Program-made: the position numbers and the translations under genes | The notes under the pieces: model-generated | Seen by the model: the letters and a program-made list of their open reading frames with translations, nothing else | What the model was told of the DNA's origin: nothing | Databases searched by the model: none | In this document: positions 17,295 to 25,773 of the stretch, in pieces | Layout: each line of letters opens with the position of its first letter | Position numbering within the stretch: position 1 is the first letter of the stretch | Assembly (NCBI RefSeq): GCF_001428045.1 | Contig: NZ_LMSD01000005.1 | Span: forward strand, 62,001-126,000 | Direction of reading: 5' to 3' | Length of the DNA stretch: 64,000 nt | Source of the DNA: Paenibacillus sp. Soil750 | Lineage (GTDB): Bacteria; Bacillota; Bacilli; Paenibacillales; NBRC-103111

Positions 17295-19454
17295 TTAGCC
17301 ACGAAGCAATTGAAGAACGCCTTGTGGTTGTTGGTTTGCTTGTGCAAGCATTGCTTGAGCTGCTTGTGCAAGGATACTGTTTTTGGATTGGTTCATCATT
17401 TCTTTCGCCATATCAACGTCACGAATACGGGATTCAGCGGAAGTCAAGTTCTCGGAAGATGTGTTCAAGTTGTTGATTGTGTGATCCAAACGGTTTTGAA
17501 CAGCACCTAGGTTACTACGTTGTTGGGAAACAACTTCGATTGCATTGTTAATGATAGTGATAGCTTTAGATGCAGAAGCTGCTGTGCTTACGTCAAGTAC
17601 ATACTCAGTGGCAGAACCATTCTTAACTGTGCTTGTTCCGTAAGTAACATCAGCTACACTACCATCTAATAGTGTATCTGTTTGTCCCGCTGCAGCTGAG
17701 CTAGAAGTCAATCCAAGTGCTTTAGAACGCATGTCGGCAATTGCCACGTTCATAGCTTGACCACTGTTAGCACCGATTTGGAAGCTAACGGATGCATCTG
17801 CCCCAGCAGCTCCTGTAGCTGAAACTGTGTTAAAACCAAGATCTGCTGCTCCTGAGCTTCCTACTACTGTACCAAATGTAATCTGGCTAGCTGCGCCTTC
17901 TTTACCACTTGTAACTTCGAAACGAACACGATCCGTATCAGCTACAGCAAGTGCTTTAATATCAACAAGCTCTCTTTGAGGTTGGGTCGGATTAGCTGTA
18001 TTCCAAGCTTGAATTTTAGTGTTAATGCCTGTTTTCAATGCACTTGCCAAGATGTCTTTGTCTGTGTAGTCCCCAGCTGCCAATGTAACACTGTATGTAT
18101 TTCCATCAATATTAACAGAAATATCATCATTTTTTGCAAGACCTGCTGTAAGAGTAGCGCTTGACAGTCCTGAAAGACCTGCAGCAGTACCAGTGAAGGA
18201 AGTAACACCATTATCTTTACCTGCACTTGCAGCGGCAGTCCCAATTTGGATCGAGCTTCCTAGTGCTGCAGCAGAAGTGAAAGTAACATCACCCGCAACA
18301 GTTGTAGCGTCAGCATCCGCTCCAGCAGCTGTATCAAATTGTGTTTGTAGTTCTGCTGCTAGAAGGTCTGGACTGTTATAAGTACCATTTGCTAATGTTA
18401 ATGTTAAAGATTTAGTTGTTGCTCCGCCGTCTTTCGTGTAGTTAACAACCATTTGATTGTTAGCAGCATTACCATTAGCAGCTACGTCAGCACCTGCACC
18501 ACTAGTTCCATTAAATAGAACTGTAGCTGCGTTACCACCTACGATGCTAATTTTGCTGTCAGCACCTTTGTCTAGAGCACCATCTGTAATTACAAGTTTA
18601 TTCCCTACCATCGCTACAGTAATATTAGCCGCATCAGTTGTTGCTGCGCCAGTATTACCAGCTCCGCCACCTGCACCAGCTGCTGTTGCTTGGAAAGCTG
18701 TGCGAAGTGCAGCTTGCATGTTTGCTGCTAATGCATCGTTGTCTGCACCACCAGCAAATGTAACAGTACGTACTGTGTTACCAATTTGAACAGTAAGCTC
18801 ATTTGATCCAGGTAAAACAGCAGCGGATAACTCAGTCCCTGCTCCACCAGTTGTCACTTTACCACTTGTGTAACTACCAACAGTACCGTCATGAATTGTT
18901 ACTGCTGCACTAACAGCTGCACCAACACCAGTACCTGAAGTTGCTGTAGTTCTAACAGTAAATTTATCAGCACCAGCGCCAATTTTAGCAATGGATGCGC
19001 CATCTTTAACAGCAGCAGTTGCTTCTGTTTTGTCTTTTGCACCATTGATTAGTTTTTGTGTATTGAACTCAGTTGTATTACCAATACGGTTGATTTCATC
19101 CGATAGTTGGTTTACTTCTGATTGAATGCTTTTACGGTCAGCATCAGTGTTCGTACCGTTTGAAGATTGTACAGCCAATTCACGCATACGTTGAAGAATG
19201 TCGTGAGTTTCGTTCAATGCACCCTCAGCTGTTTGGATCATGGAGATACCATCTTGCGCGTTACGGGAAGCTTGATCTAGACCACGGATTTGACCGCGCA
19301 TTTTTTCGGAGATTGCAAGACCAGCTGCGTCGTCACCTGCACGGTTGATACGAAGACCGGAAGACAATTTCTCGATGGATTTGCTTTGGTTAGCTGTGTT
19401 TGTGGACAATTGACGGTGCGTGTTTTGTGCTGTTACGTTGTGATTAATTCTCAT
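17295..19454 (-). CDS. hag: Flagellin, very large (719 residues)
   Basis: Filament subunit, exported unfolded through the flagellar channel. N-terminal D0/D1 (about 1-150: [54 protein letters not shown]) and C-terminal D1/D0 (about 620-719, ending in [14 protein letters not shown]) are canonical. The roughly 450 residues between are alanine, glycine and threonine rich, with several weakly repeated modules. B. subtilis Hag has only about 304 residues. The ATG at 19452-19454 has GGAGG 8 bases upstream. The gene follows csrA and its leader carries a CsrA site, so translation is probably under CsrA/FliW control. The surface-exposed middle would form large outer domains. Confidence 0.95.
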   Translation of the reverse strand: MRINHNVTAQNTHRQLSTNTANQSKSIEKLSSGLRINRAGDDAAGLAISEKMRGQIRGLDQASRNAQDGISMIQTAEGALNETHDILQRMRELAVQSSNGTNTDADRKSIQSEVNQLSDEINRIGNTTEFNTQKLINGAKDKTEATAAVKDGASIAKIGAGADKFTVRTTATSGTGVGAAVSAAVTIHDGTVGSYTSGKVTTGGAGTELSAAVLPGSNELTVQIGNTVRTVTFAGGADNDALAANMQAALRTAFQATAAGAGGGAGNTGAATTDAANITVAMVGNKLVITDGALDKGADSKISIVGGNAATVLFNGTSGAGADVAANGNAANNQMVVNYTKDGGATTKSLTLTLANGTYNSPDLLAAELQTQFDTAAGADADATTVAGDVTFTSAAALGSSIQIGTAAASAGKDNGVTSFTGTAAGLSGLSSATLTAGLAKNDDISVNIDGNTYSVTLAAGDYTDKDILASALKTGINTKIQAWNTANPTQPQRELVDIKALAVADTDRVRFEVTSGKEGAASQITFGTVVGSSGAADLGFNTVSATGAAGADASVSFQIGANSGQAMNVAIADMRSKALGLTSSSAAAGQTDTLLDGSVADVTYGTSTVKNGSATEYVLDVSTAASASKAITIINNAIEVVSQQRSNLGAVQNRLDHTINNLNTSSENLTSAESRIRDVDMAKEMMNQSKNSILAQAAQAMLAQANQQPQGVLQLLRG

Positions 19455-19461
19455 TGGTAAT

Positions 19462-19497
19462 TCCTCCCTGAATATATGAATTCCACATCCATGTGGA
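19462..19497 (-). promoter_or_regulatory. CsrA binding sites in the hag leader
   Basis: Minus strand 19482-19497 is a stem-loop TCCACATGGATGTGGA with GGA in the loop. Its centre ACATGGATGT matches the high-affinity CsrA pattern ACARGGATGT at all but one position. A second GGA lies inside the Shine-Dalgarno CAGGGAGGA (19462-19470). Two sites, one hairpin upstream and one on the ribosome site, is the arrangement known for B. subtilis hag. Confidence 0.8.
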
Positions 19498-19542
19498 TTA
19501 GCGTTTCTTCCAGGTCGGCCGCCCTTGGAATCGCTCATACTA

Positions 19543-19566
19543 TTAATATCGACAGGGGGCGACTAT
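19543..19566 (-). promoter_or_regulatory. Possible SigmaD promoter of hag
   Basis: Minus strand carries GTCGATAT, one base from the SigmaD -10 GCCGATAT, with GAAA 12 bases upstream as a poor -35. It lies about 90 bases before the start codon, so the leader would include both CsrA sites. Confidence 0.45.
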
Positions 19567-19651
19567 TTCTGAAGTCCTATTTTCGCGAAATTCCGACATT
19601 AACAACTATAAAGTCTTAGATATCATTTCATTTCGCCCATACTTAGCCCAT

Positions 19652-19891
19652 TTACTCTGTTTTTCTCGTTTTTTTGAACATTTCATTGAGACCATTATAA
19701 TTTGATGCGCTGCCAAGGGCATCCTTATTAGCTTGCTGAATAGATAGGTAGATCTCTTTTCGGAATACTTCAACACTTTTAGGAGCTGAAATACCCAACC
19801 GAACTGTATCCCCTTCCGTACCCAACACGATAAGTTCAATATGATCGCCTATCATAATGGCTTCGCCTTTTTTACGAGTTAGAACAAGCAT
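19652..19891 (-). CDS. csrA: Carbon storage regulator CsrA
   Basis: Small RNA-binding dimer that blocks flagellin translation until FliW removes it. The 79-residue product starts MLVLTRKKGEAIMIGD and contains the conserved GDTVRLGISAPKSVEVFRKEIY. AGGGG lies 8 bases before the ATG at 19889-19891; the upstream in-frame GTG overlaps that site. It follows fliW by 12 bases and precedes its likely target hag. Confidence 0.96.
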   Translation of the reverse strand: MLVLTRKKGEAIMIGDHIELIVLGTEGDTVRLGISAPKSVEVFRKEIYLSIQQANKDALGSASNYNGLNEMFKKTRKTE

Positions 19892-19903
19892 GCCTGTCAC
19901 CCC

Positions 19904-20347
19904 TTATTTGTTATCGGATGGAACCGATTGCATCAATTTATGTTTGGCGTTATAGGAAGAGCCATGAAGGATGACCTGCTTCCCTAATCTCGTATTTACA
20001 TTCACAATGATGGGCGCTAATAAGTTTAAAGTCGCTTCTTCCAACTGTGCTCCTACGGACACAACCGACCAAACTGCCACATCTTCTTTGCTTTCAATCC
20101 CCAACTCCGTAACGACAGTATCTGATAATTCGAGGTCATAATCAGGGAAGAACTCGAATGGATTCGTTAATAACAGGGCTACATCCCCATTATCCACACA
20201 CTGCAAGAAAATAAATGGTGATTCCATATCCGGTTGAATGAAGATGTAACTGATATTCTGCTCAAACCCTGGAATACCCTGAGGAAAAGTGAAGACCTCC
20301 TTCTCAGCAATCGTTAATTCACCGAACTGCAACGTGGTTATATTCAT
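19904..20347 (-). CDS. fliW: Flagellar assembly factor FliW
   Basis: Binds either flagellin or CsrA; free flagellin releases CsrA-bound FliW and so shuts down hag translation again. The 147-residue protein shows FPQGIPGFE and the C-terminal APIIVNVNTRLGKQVIL typical of FliW. The ATG at 20345-20347 is 9 bases from AGGAG; the TTG three codons up overlaps it. A terminator stands just upstream, so some read-through or a promoter inside 20348-20390 is needed. Confidence 0.95.
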   Translation of the reverse strand: MNITTLQFGELTIAEKEVFTFPQGIPGFEQNISYIFIQPDMESPFIFLQCVDNGDVALLLTNPFEFFPDYDLELSDTVVTELGIESKEDVAVWSVVSVGAQLEEATLNLLAPIIVNVNTRLGKQVILHGSSYNAKHKLMQSVPSDNK

Positions 20348-20388
20348 GAGTGGCAACTCCTATATGGATTAGTGGTTAAAGTATAAAC

Positions 20389-20420
20389 AAAAAAACTATA
20401 GATTAGGCAATCTACAGTTT
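20389..20420 (-). terminator. Terminator between yviE and fliW
   Basis: Minus-strand 12-base stem AAACTGTAGATT / AATCTATAGTTT with a GCCT loop and one mismatch, followed by TTTTTTT. It separates flgL-yviE from fliW-csrA. Confidence 0.85.
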
Positions 20421-20446
20421 AAACTATACCCTACATTGTTGGGCAA

Positions 20447-21016
20447 TCATACTTTCATGTCGATTTCAGGTGGAATCATCTCAACCTTCGGATATTGCTG
20501 CATATAAATCGAAACCTTGCCAGGCGTGTAGGTGATTTCAGCTTGATGCGGTGTGATTTGTATGTCAACACTACCTGGATTCACATTGATCTCAACCTTG
20601 TTCGCCGTATAATCCAGGTCAACGTTATCGTAAGAAGCTTCACCCAGATAGTTCATGCTGCTTGGTTCAAAAGCGCGTTGTGCTGCTAAATCAGCAATCG
20701 GGCTTCCGCCCTTATGTATGGCTGCTAGTCGATTCCCCTTTTCTACAATGCTTGCGATTCCCTGTAGAGCTATATTCTTCGACTCGCTGTAAATGCGATT
20801 CATAAAGGTCGTGTGGCTTCCCATCCCTAAGGCATCCCAAGCAGCACTCTGATCAATGTGCAGCTCCCCTTGAGGAGAGCGTATTTCCATTGTTAGTGGA
20901 GTTGTATGCATCTCCATGTCAGCTTTAGGCTGACGAATATCCCACTGTCCTCGCTGAACATCTATGCCAATTCGGCCAGACTGAATATCAAGTCTAATTA
21001 AAGGAACGGACGACAT
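20447..21016 (-). CDS. YviE-like protein (DUF6470)
   Basis: 189-residue protein with repeated beta-type segments of alternating hydrophobic residues (LDIQSGRIGIDVQRGQ, VEINVNPGSVDIQITP, AEITYTPGKVSIYMQQ). The family is always found between flgL and fliW and its function is unknown. No signal peptide or membrane segment, so it is cytoplasmic. It ends shortly before a terminator and starts 13 bases after flgL. Confidence 0.85.
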   Translation of the reverse strand: MSSVPLIRLDIQSGRIGIDVQRGQWDIRQPKADMEMHTTPLTMEIRSPQGELHIDQSAAWDALGMGSHTTFMNRIYSESKNIALQGIASIVEKGNRLAAIHKGGSPIADLAAQRAFEPSSMNYLGEASYDNVDLDYTANKVEINVNPGSVDIQITPHQAEITYTPGKVSIYMQQYPKVEMIPPEIDMKV

Positions 21017-21029
21017 GACCTACACCGCC

Positions 21030-21926
21030 TTATTTGAGAAAATCAACTAGACTTGGACGTATAATCTGTGAACCTATCGACAAGGACGCTTCATACACAT
21101 TCTGCGAAGTTTTGAGGTTTGTCATCGCTTCGGCAACATCTACATCTTCCACTCGCGTTTGCAGAGTCTGTAGATTAGTATTAATATCTTTCAGGCGTTC
21201 ATTAGATAAATCTACACGGTTCATCTTGGCCCCTACATCAGCACGCACGGATAAGAAGCTTTCCATTCTGGTATCCAGACGTGCCAGACCATCACTGATC
21301 CCCTTAAAATCACTTGTCCCCATAGCGGTCATTAAATCTTGCATAATTTTAAACGCATTGTCTGCATCTGTTGACTTGCCAAACACTTGTTCACCTGTAA
21401 TATTAACGGAAATCCGTACACCTGCACCAATTTCATATTGAATGGCTGAGTTATCCGCATCGGTTATAGCTGCATTTTCCTCCGTATAAGGTGCTAAATC
21501 CGTCAACTGTCCATTGAATACATGTTTACCATTAAATTCACTATTACCGAGCTCAACGAGTTGGCTGTATAGCTGCTTGATTTCGCTATTAATAGCGTCT
21601 TCAGCCGTTTGTGGGTTTGATCCATTAGCCGCAGAAACAGTAAGCTCGCGTACTCGCTGAAGGACCTCATTTGCCTTGCCAAGCGTCGAATCTGTATAAT
21701 CCAACCAAGATGTAGCCGACTCCACATTCGCTTGGTATTGATCATTCGCAGACAACTCACTACGGTATCTCATAGCAAAGCTAAGTCCAACCGGGTCATC
21801 CGATGGCTTATTTATTCTTCTTCCAGTCGCTAACTGGTTCTGCAGGTTATCCATACGATTGAGATTCGTTCCCAAATTTCGAACCATCTGGGTATTAATC
21901 ATCGTTTGCGTGATTCTGGTTGGCAT
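21030..21926 (-). CDS. flgL: Flagellar hook-filament junction protein FlgL (HAP3)
   Basis: Links the hook-side FlgK ring to the filament. The 298-residue product has flagellin-like ends: RITQTMINTQMVRNLGTNLNRMDNLQNQLATGRRINKPSDDP at the start (given here as the first 50 residues) and a C-terminal helix with SLSIGSQIIRPSLVDFL. It follows flgK by 27 bases and precedes yviE, the standard order. Confidence 0.94.
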   Translation of the reverse strand: MPTRITQTMINTQMVRNLGTNLNRMDNLQNQLATGRRINKPSDDPVGLSFAMRYRSELSANDQYQANVESATSWLDYTDSTLGKANEVLQRVRELTVSAANGSNPQTAEDAINSEIKQLYSQLVELGNSEFNGKHVFNGQLTDLAPYTEENAAITDADNSAIQYEIGAGVRISVNITGEQVFGKSTDADNAFKIMQDLMTAMGTSDFKGISDGLARLDTRMESFLSVRADVGAKMNRVDLSNERLKDINTNLQTLQTRVEDVDVAEAMTNLKTSQNVYEASLSIGSQIIRPSLVDFLK

Positions 21927-21953
21927 TGAGTCCCCACCTTTAATTTAAAATAA

Positions 21954-23519
21954 TTATCTGCCGACCGTTCCCATGCCATTAATTACTTTATCCAGCATTT
22001 CATCAAATGTGGTTAATGATCTAGCCGCAGCGTTGTAGGCGTGTTGATATTTAATCATGTCCGCCATCTCTTCATCTAAAGATACACCGCTAACGGACTG
22101 CCTTCTTGAATCGACCTGATCCACAAGTGCTTGTTGGTTCGTCGTTTGTCTTGTAGCTTCTTGTGACTGCACACCCAGCTGCCCTACAATAGCACGAAGG
22201 AACTCATCGAACGTACCGCTAGTCAATAGTGGTGTTCCGTTAGAACTTGGATCAAAGTCAAATTTCTGATTCTGGAAAGACGCCAACGCTAATGCGATAT
22301 CGTTATTCCCTCTGACTACTTTGGTATTACCATCGGTATCCACATACGTACGAGAAGAAGCAGCAATATTAGCCACTTTCTTGACGATTTCAGGATTTAC
22401 GGTAAGGCTGTTTGCATTAAACTCAGTTGCACCTTCTTTTAAAGTAAAGAATGGAATTCCGCTTTTCGGTGGATCTTCCAACGTATATCCTAATGCGTGC
22501 AGACCGTTAATTCCGTTGACCGTGACTTTCGTGTCGGCTGCTAGGGTCGTTCCTGGTGTCGCTCCGGTCAGTGTTGCTCCAGCCGGGATTACCGAGCCTG
22601 CAGGCAACGTTATCGATACCGGGCCTTGAACAAGTGCCTTAACCATGGAATTGAATTGAAATTTATAACTTTCTAAGTATTGATCCCGGGAAACTAGCAT
22701 GCCATAGATCTCACCGCTCTGCAGATCGCCTGATGTCAAATTAGCAGCGACTGTACTAGCATCAATTGGGTTAGTGACATTAATTCCATTTACTAGCTCA
22801 ACGCTGCCCATTCTTAACGTATATCCGCCAGACGTATCAATAGAGGTTATATTCACTATTTTGGACAAGTTATCAACTAATAGATCCCTCTGATCTCTTA
22901 GATCGTTTGCGTTATTGCCCAATCCTTCTATTTTAAAAATTTCGTTATTTAAATTAGCAACTTGCTTCAACATCGTGTTGGCTTCAGAAACCTTAACGGA
23001 TATATTATCAGTCAGATTCGTAGATAGATCATCCAGTTGCTTGCCTGTATGATTAAAAGCATCGGTCATGGCTAGCGCTTTCTCTTTAAGTGCAGCACGA
23101 GCTGTCAGGTTATCAGGTTCCTTACTCATATCCTGCCAAGCACTCCAAAACCCTTCCACCACTTGCCTGATCCCCGTATCTGAAGGTTCATTCACGATAG
23201 CTTCCAACTTCTCTAAGGTATCTCGACGAATGGTCCACTCGCCTAACGTCTTGTTCTCATCATAAAATTGCGTATCGAGAAACTTCTCGCGAACTCGCTT
23301 GATTTGATCGAATTCAACACCTTGTCCCAACTGACCTGGCACTGCACTTCTTGTCATGCTCGCAGGTTCATAGGGGAGAGAAGCAACCATATTTACTCTT
23401 TGTCTCGTATATCCTTGCGTGTTCGCATTCGCTACGTTATGTCCGGTCGTTTGCAATGCCGTTTGTTGTGCGAATAGACTTCGCTTTGAAATTTCAATGC
23501 CAGAGAATGTAGATCCCAC
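21954..23519 (-). CDS. flgK: Flagellar hook-associated protein FlgK (HAP1)
   Basis: First junction protein on top of the hook. 521 residues; the N-terminus shows the rod/hook motif ALQTTGHNVANANTQGYTRQ at about 21-40, and the C-terminus has SLDEEMADMIKYQHAYNAAARSLTTFDEML. The start is a GTG (23517-23519) with AGGGGG 7 bases upstream. It is preceded by its likely chaperone gene flgN. Confidence 0.95.
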   Translation of the reverse strand: MGSTFSGIEISKRSLFAQQTALQTTGHNVANANTQGYTRQRVNMVASLPYEPASMTRSAVPGQLGQGVEFDQIKRVREKFLDTQFYDENKTLGEWTIRRDTLEKLEAIVNEPSDTGIRQVVEGFWSAWQDMSKEPDNLTARAALKEKALAMTDAFNHTGKQLDDLSTNLTDNISVKVSEANTMLKQVANLNNEIFKIEGLGNNANDLRDQRDLLVDNLSKIVNITSIDTSGGYTLRMGSVELVNGINVTNPIDASTVAANLTSGDLQSGEIYGMLVSRDQYLESYKFQFNSMVKALVQGPVSITLPAGSVIPAGATLTGATPGTTLAADTKVTVNGINGLHALGYTLEDPPKSGIPFFTLKEGATEFNANSLTVNPEIVKKVANIAASSRTYVDTDGNTKVVRGNNDIALALASFQNQKFDFDPSSNGTPLLTSGTFDEFLRAIVGQLGVQSQEATRQTTNQQALVDQVDSRRQSVSGVSLDEEMADMIKYQHAYNAAARSLTTFDEMLDKVINGMGTVGR

Positions 23520-23561
23520 AGCAATTCCCCCTAGATGTTCTTAGTCAGATCCGATTTGAAG

Positions 23562-24059
23562 CTATGCCCTTCTGTCAAACATCCCCATTCGCTTATCACT
23601 CTTTTGAAGAGTGGGATTCCGATAAACGACATCCTCTTCAGAGGGGCCCATCACAAGGTCAATGGTATAATCTATAAATGAAAGTGATTGCTGAATCAAT
23701 TGTTGATTGGATATATTGATCTCTTTCAACTTCTCCAAAACAACTATAAGCTGCTTATGTGCATGCAAAAGGGCTTGTTTCTCTTCCGCTTTGAAAATCA
23801 ACCTAATCAAGTCGCTCACTGTTACTTGAGGATTCGGATTATAGCCGCGCGAAATGAGATACTTACCGATTTCATGAAACCGCTGCTTATCTAGCTCACT
23901 AATATGCCTGACAAGCTTGCTCTCTTTATTCACAATTAGATTAAGTTGATTGACATTGTTGCTGACGAGTTCTTGGGTCTTCTCTCTGGAAAGCTCCAGC
24001 AGCGATTCATGCGCCTCAAGAAGCTGTTCCAATATCGTAATCAACGGTTGAATAGACAT
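23562..24059 (-). CDS. flgN: FlgN family chaperone
   Basis: Cytoplasmic chaperone expected to bind FlgK and FlgL before export. 165 residues, strongly helical and coiled-coil-like throughout (LEQLLEAHESLLELSREKT), with no signal. AGGAG lies 6 bases before the ATG. Position flgM-flgN-flgK matches B. subtilis flgM-yvyG-flgK. The C-terminal tail carries basic residues (SDKRMGMFDRRA). Confidence 0.88.
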   Translation of the reverse strand: MSIQPLITILEQLLEAHESLLELSREKTQELVSNNVNQLNLIVNKESKLVRHISELDKQRFHEIGKYLISRGYNPNPQVTVSDLIRLIFKAEEKQALLHAHKQLIVVLEKLKEINISNQQLIQQSLSFIDYTIDLVMGPSEEDVVYRNPTLQKSDKRMGMFDRRA

Positions 24060-24095
24060 GGCGTTCTCCTAATCCTTATAAATCTATGTAAACAC

Positions 24096-24368
24096 TTATT
24101 TCAAATAAGGGAGCAGCTTTTCTGCAATTTTCTTAGCATCTACGTGATAAGTCCCTGAAGAAACCGAATTCTTCAATGACTCGATCCTGAGGCTTTGTTC
24201 TTCCGTACGAGCGCTACCTGAAGCTCCTAGAAGCTCCTTCGCTTCCGCAGAGATTTCAACCTGATCCTTCACTTTGCCTTTCTTACCAGCAGCTTGTGCG
24301 GGTGTTGCCTCTCCAGCTTTCTTATACGGATTCACAGCGCCGATGCGGCCATTCTCATTAATTTTCAT
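24096..24368 (-). CDS. flgM: Anti-sigma-D factor FlgM
   Basis: Holds the flagellar sigma factor inactive until the hook is complete. 90 residues: flexible basic N-terminal half (MKINENGRIGAVNPYKKA), DQVEISAEAKELL in the middle, and a C-terminal helical sigma-binding part (RIESLKNSVSSGTYHVDAKKIAEKLL). AGGAG stands 9 bases before the ATG. A terminator lies 44 bases upstream, so it may have its own SigmaD promoter. Confidence 0.94.
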   Translation of the reverse strand: MKINENGRIGAVNPYKKAGEATPAQAAGKKGKVKDQVEISAEAKELLGASGSARTEEQSLRIESLKNSVSSGTYHVDAKKIAEKLLPYLK

Positions 24369-24397
24369 ACCGATACACTCCTATGTTCACTGACCTG

Positions 24398-24437
24398 AAA
24401 AAAATAAAAAACCGATAATCGTTAGTACTATTATCGG
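24398..24437 (-). terminator. Terminator between yvyF and flgM
   Basis: Minus-strand 8-base stem CCGATAAT / ATTATCGG (24412-24437) followed by a T-rich run of 14 bases. It ends the comFA-comFC-yvyF unit. Confidence 0.88.
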
Positions 24438-24481
24438 CATCTTCTATATAAAACTTTATATCTCTATAGACCTATTTCAAA

Positions 24482-24904
24482 TTAGCGCTTATTTTTCAGT
24501 CGATCATGAATATTATAAGTAACTCTACTCTCTTGCTGTCTCCGCTCTTCATCCCGCCGCTGATCCTCTGAATGGTTATGAACATCCTTCACAAGTTTCT
24601 GACGGCACAGCTCACAAATCGTGTTCTCACGAATGAGAGTTCCACAAACCTCGCACGGATAAGACATGTTCGGAGCATTATAAATGGAGATACGACCATC
24701 ACGAACAAACTTAGTGATTTGCTTGATACTAACCCCAGTCGCTTCGCTTAATTCAGAAATGTTGACACTCTTGTTCTCACGCAGGTACTTCAAACATTTC
24801 TCGTACTGCAGCTCCTGCTCCTTCACGCAATTCGGACAAAGCTCTACGAAGCCCTTCACATATATTTTCCCACAACGCGGACAATTTGCCACATTCATAC
24901 TCAC
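24482..24904 (-). CDS. yvyF: YvyF-like flagellar operon protein (TIGR03826)
   Basis: 140 residues with two zinc-type cysteine pairs at the N-terminus (CPRCGKIY, CPNC), a helix-turn-helix-like stretch NISELSEATGVSIKQITKFVRDGRI (about 47-72) and a second ribbon (CEVCGTLIRENTICELC). It is the conserved gene ahead of flgM and resembles a small DNA-binding regulator; target unknown. The start is a GTG at 24902-24904 with AGGGGG 7 bases upstream. The C-terminal 30 residues are highly charged. Confidence 0.85.
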   Translation of the reverse strand: MSMNVANCPRCGKIYVKGFVELCPNCVKEQELQYEKCLKYLRENKSVNISELSEATGVSIKQITKFVRDGRISIYNAPNMSYPCEVCGTLIRENTICELCRQKLVKDVHNHSEDQRRDEERRQQESRVTYNIHDRLKNKR

Positions 24905-25014
24905 AGTATGTCCCCCTTTTCAGCATTCCCAGTTTCCACTTTTTAATTCCAGTTTACCGCAATTCGACAGCTTTTGCCTAATACTATTTTTGTGAAAATA
25001 GGTCTATGACCCAT

Positions 25015-25773
25015 TTATCTCGCCCATGTTAAACCGCAAATTTCGACAGGTATCGACATTTCCTCTTTTAATACCATCGCGCATTGATTCATCGTACTCC
25101 CCGTTGTGTACACATCGTCCACGATATAAATGATAATGGCTTCCCCGTATTCAATTATTTTTCCCAATTCTGTGGTATCAAACTCAAAAACGTGCGCAAG
25201 ATCGTCGATCCGCTCGCTTCGCTTTTTAAAACTCTGCTTTGCCGTATGCTTAGAACGATTGAGTAAACGGATGACCGGGAGTTCCACTCGCCGGCCTAGC
25301 TCTCTCGCCATTTGCTCCGCTTGATTGAATCCACGCTCTTGCATACGTTGCTCACTTACGGGCACGTAGGTGATAACCTCTCGAACCTGCCTCGCTGACG
25401 ACGTTGCCCTATCCAGCCGAAGTTGCTGAAAGGCATGAACCAGCATCTGACCGAAAACTACCTTCAAGCGCTCGTCTCCTCGATACTTATATCTGGCTAG
25501 CAGCTCTTTCATCGTCTCATCATATCGAACGGCACTTCGGCTTTTAGCGAAATAGGTATGCGGCTTCCGACGACAATCCGGACAATACTCACCTCGTCCA
25601 CAAGATAAACAAATCACCTTACGAATCCATGGAATTCGAGTGTAGCACGTGTAACAAAGCCCCAACTGACCTCTCTCTAGACTGGTCAGCTGTTTGCACA
25701 ATAAACACACCTCCCGCCTAGGGCTTAATAGCGAGAAGATTATGTTCCCAATATGCCTCCACCAGCTACTCAT
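25015..25773 (-). CDS. comFC: ComF family phosphoribosyltransferase-like protein
   Basis: Needed for DNA uptake in competent cells. 252 residues: a zinc ribbon with cysteine pairs at 23/26, 40/43, 55/58 and 64/67, then a phosphoribosyltransferase-like domain with PRPP loop IVDDVYTTGST at about 217-227. Its ATG overlaps the comFA stop by four bases (ATGA), so translation is coupled. B. subtilis has comFB between the two; it is absent here. Confidence 0.92.
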   Translation of the reverse strand: MSSWWRHIGNIIFSLLSPRREVCLLCKQLTSLERGQLGLCYTCYTRIPWIRKVICLSCGRGEYCPDCRRKPHTYFAKSRSAVRYDETMKELLARYKYRGDERLKVVFGQMLVHAFQQLRLDRATSSARQVREVITYVPVSEQRMQERGFNQAEQMARELGRRVELPVIRLLNRSKHTAKQSFKKRSERIDDLAHVFEFDTTELGKIIEYGEAIIIYIVDDVYTTGSTMNQCAMVLKEEMSIPVEICGLTWAR

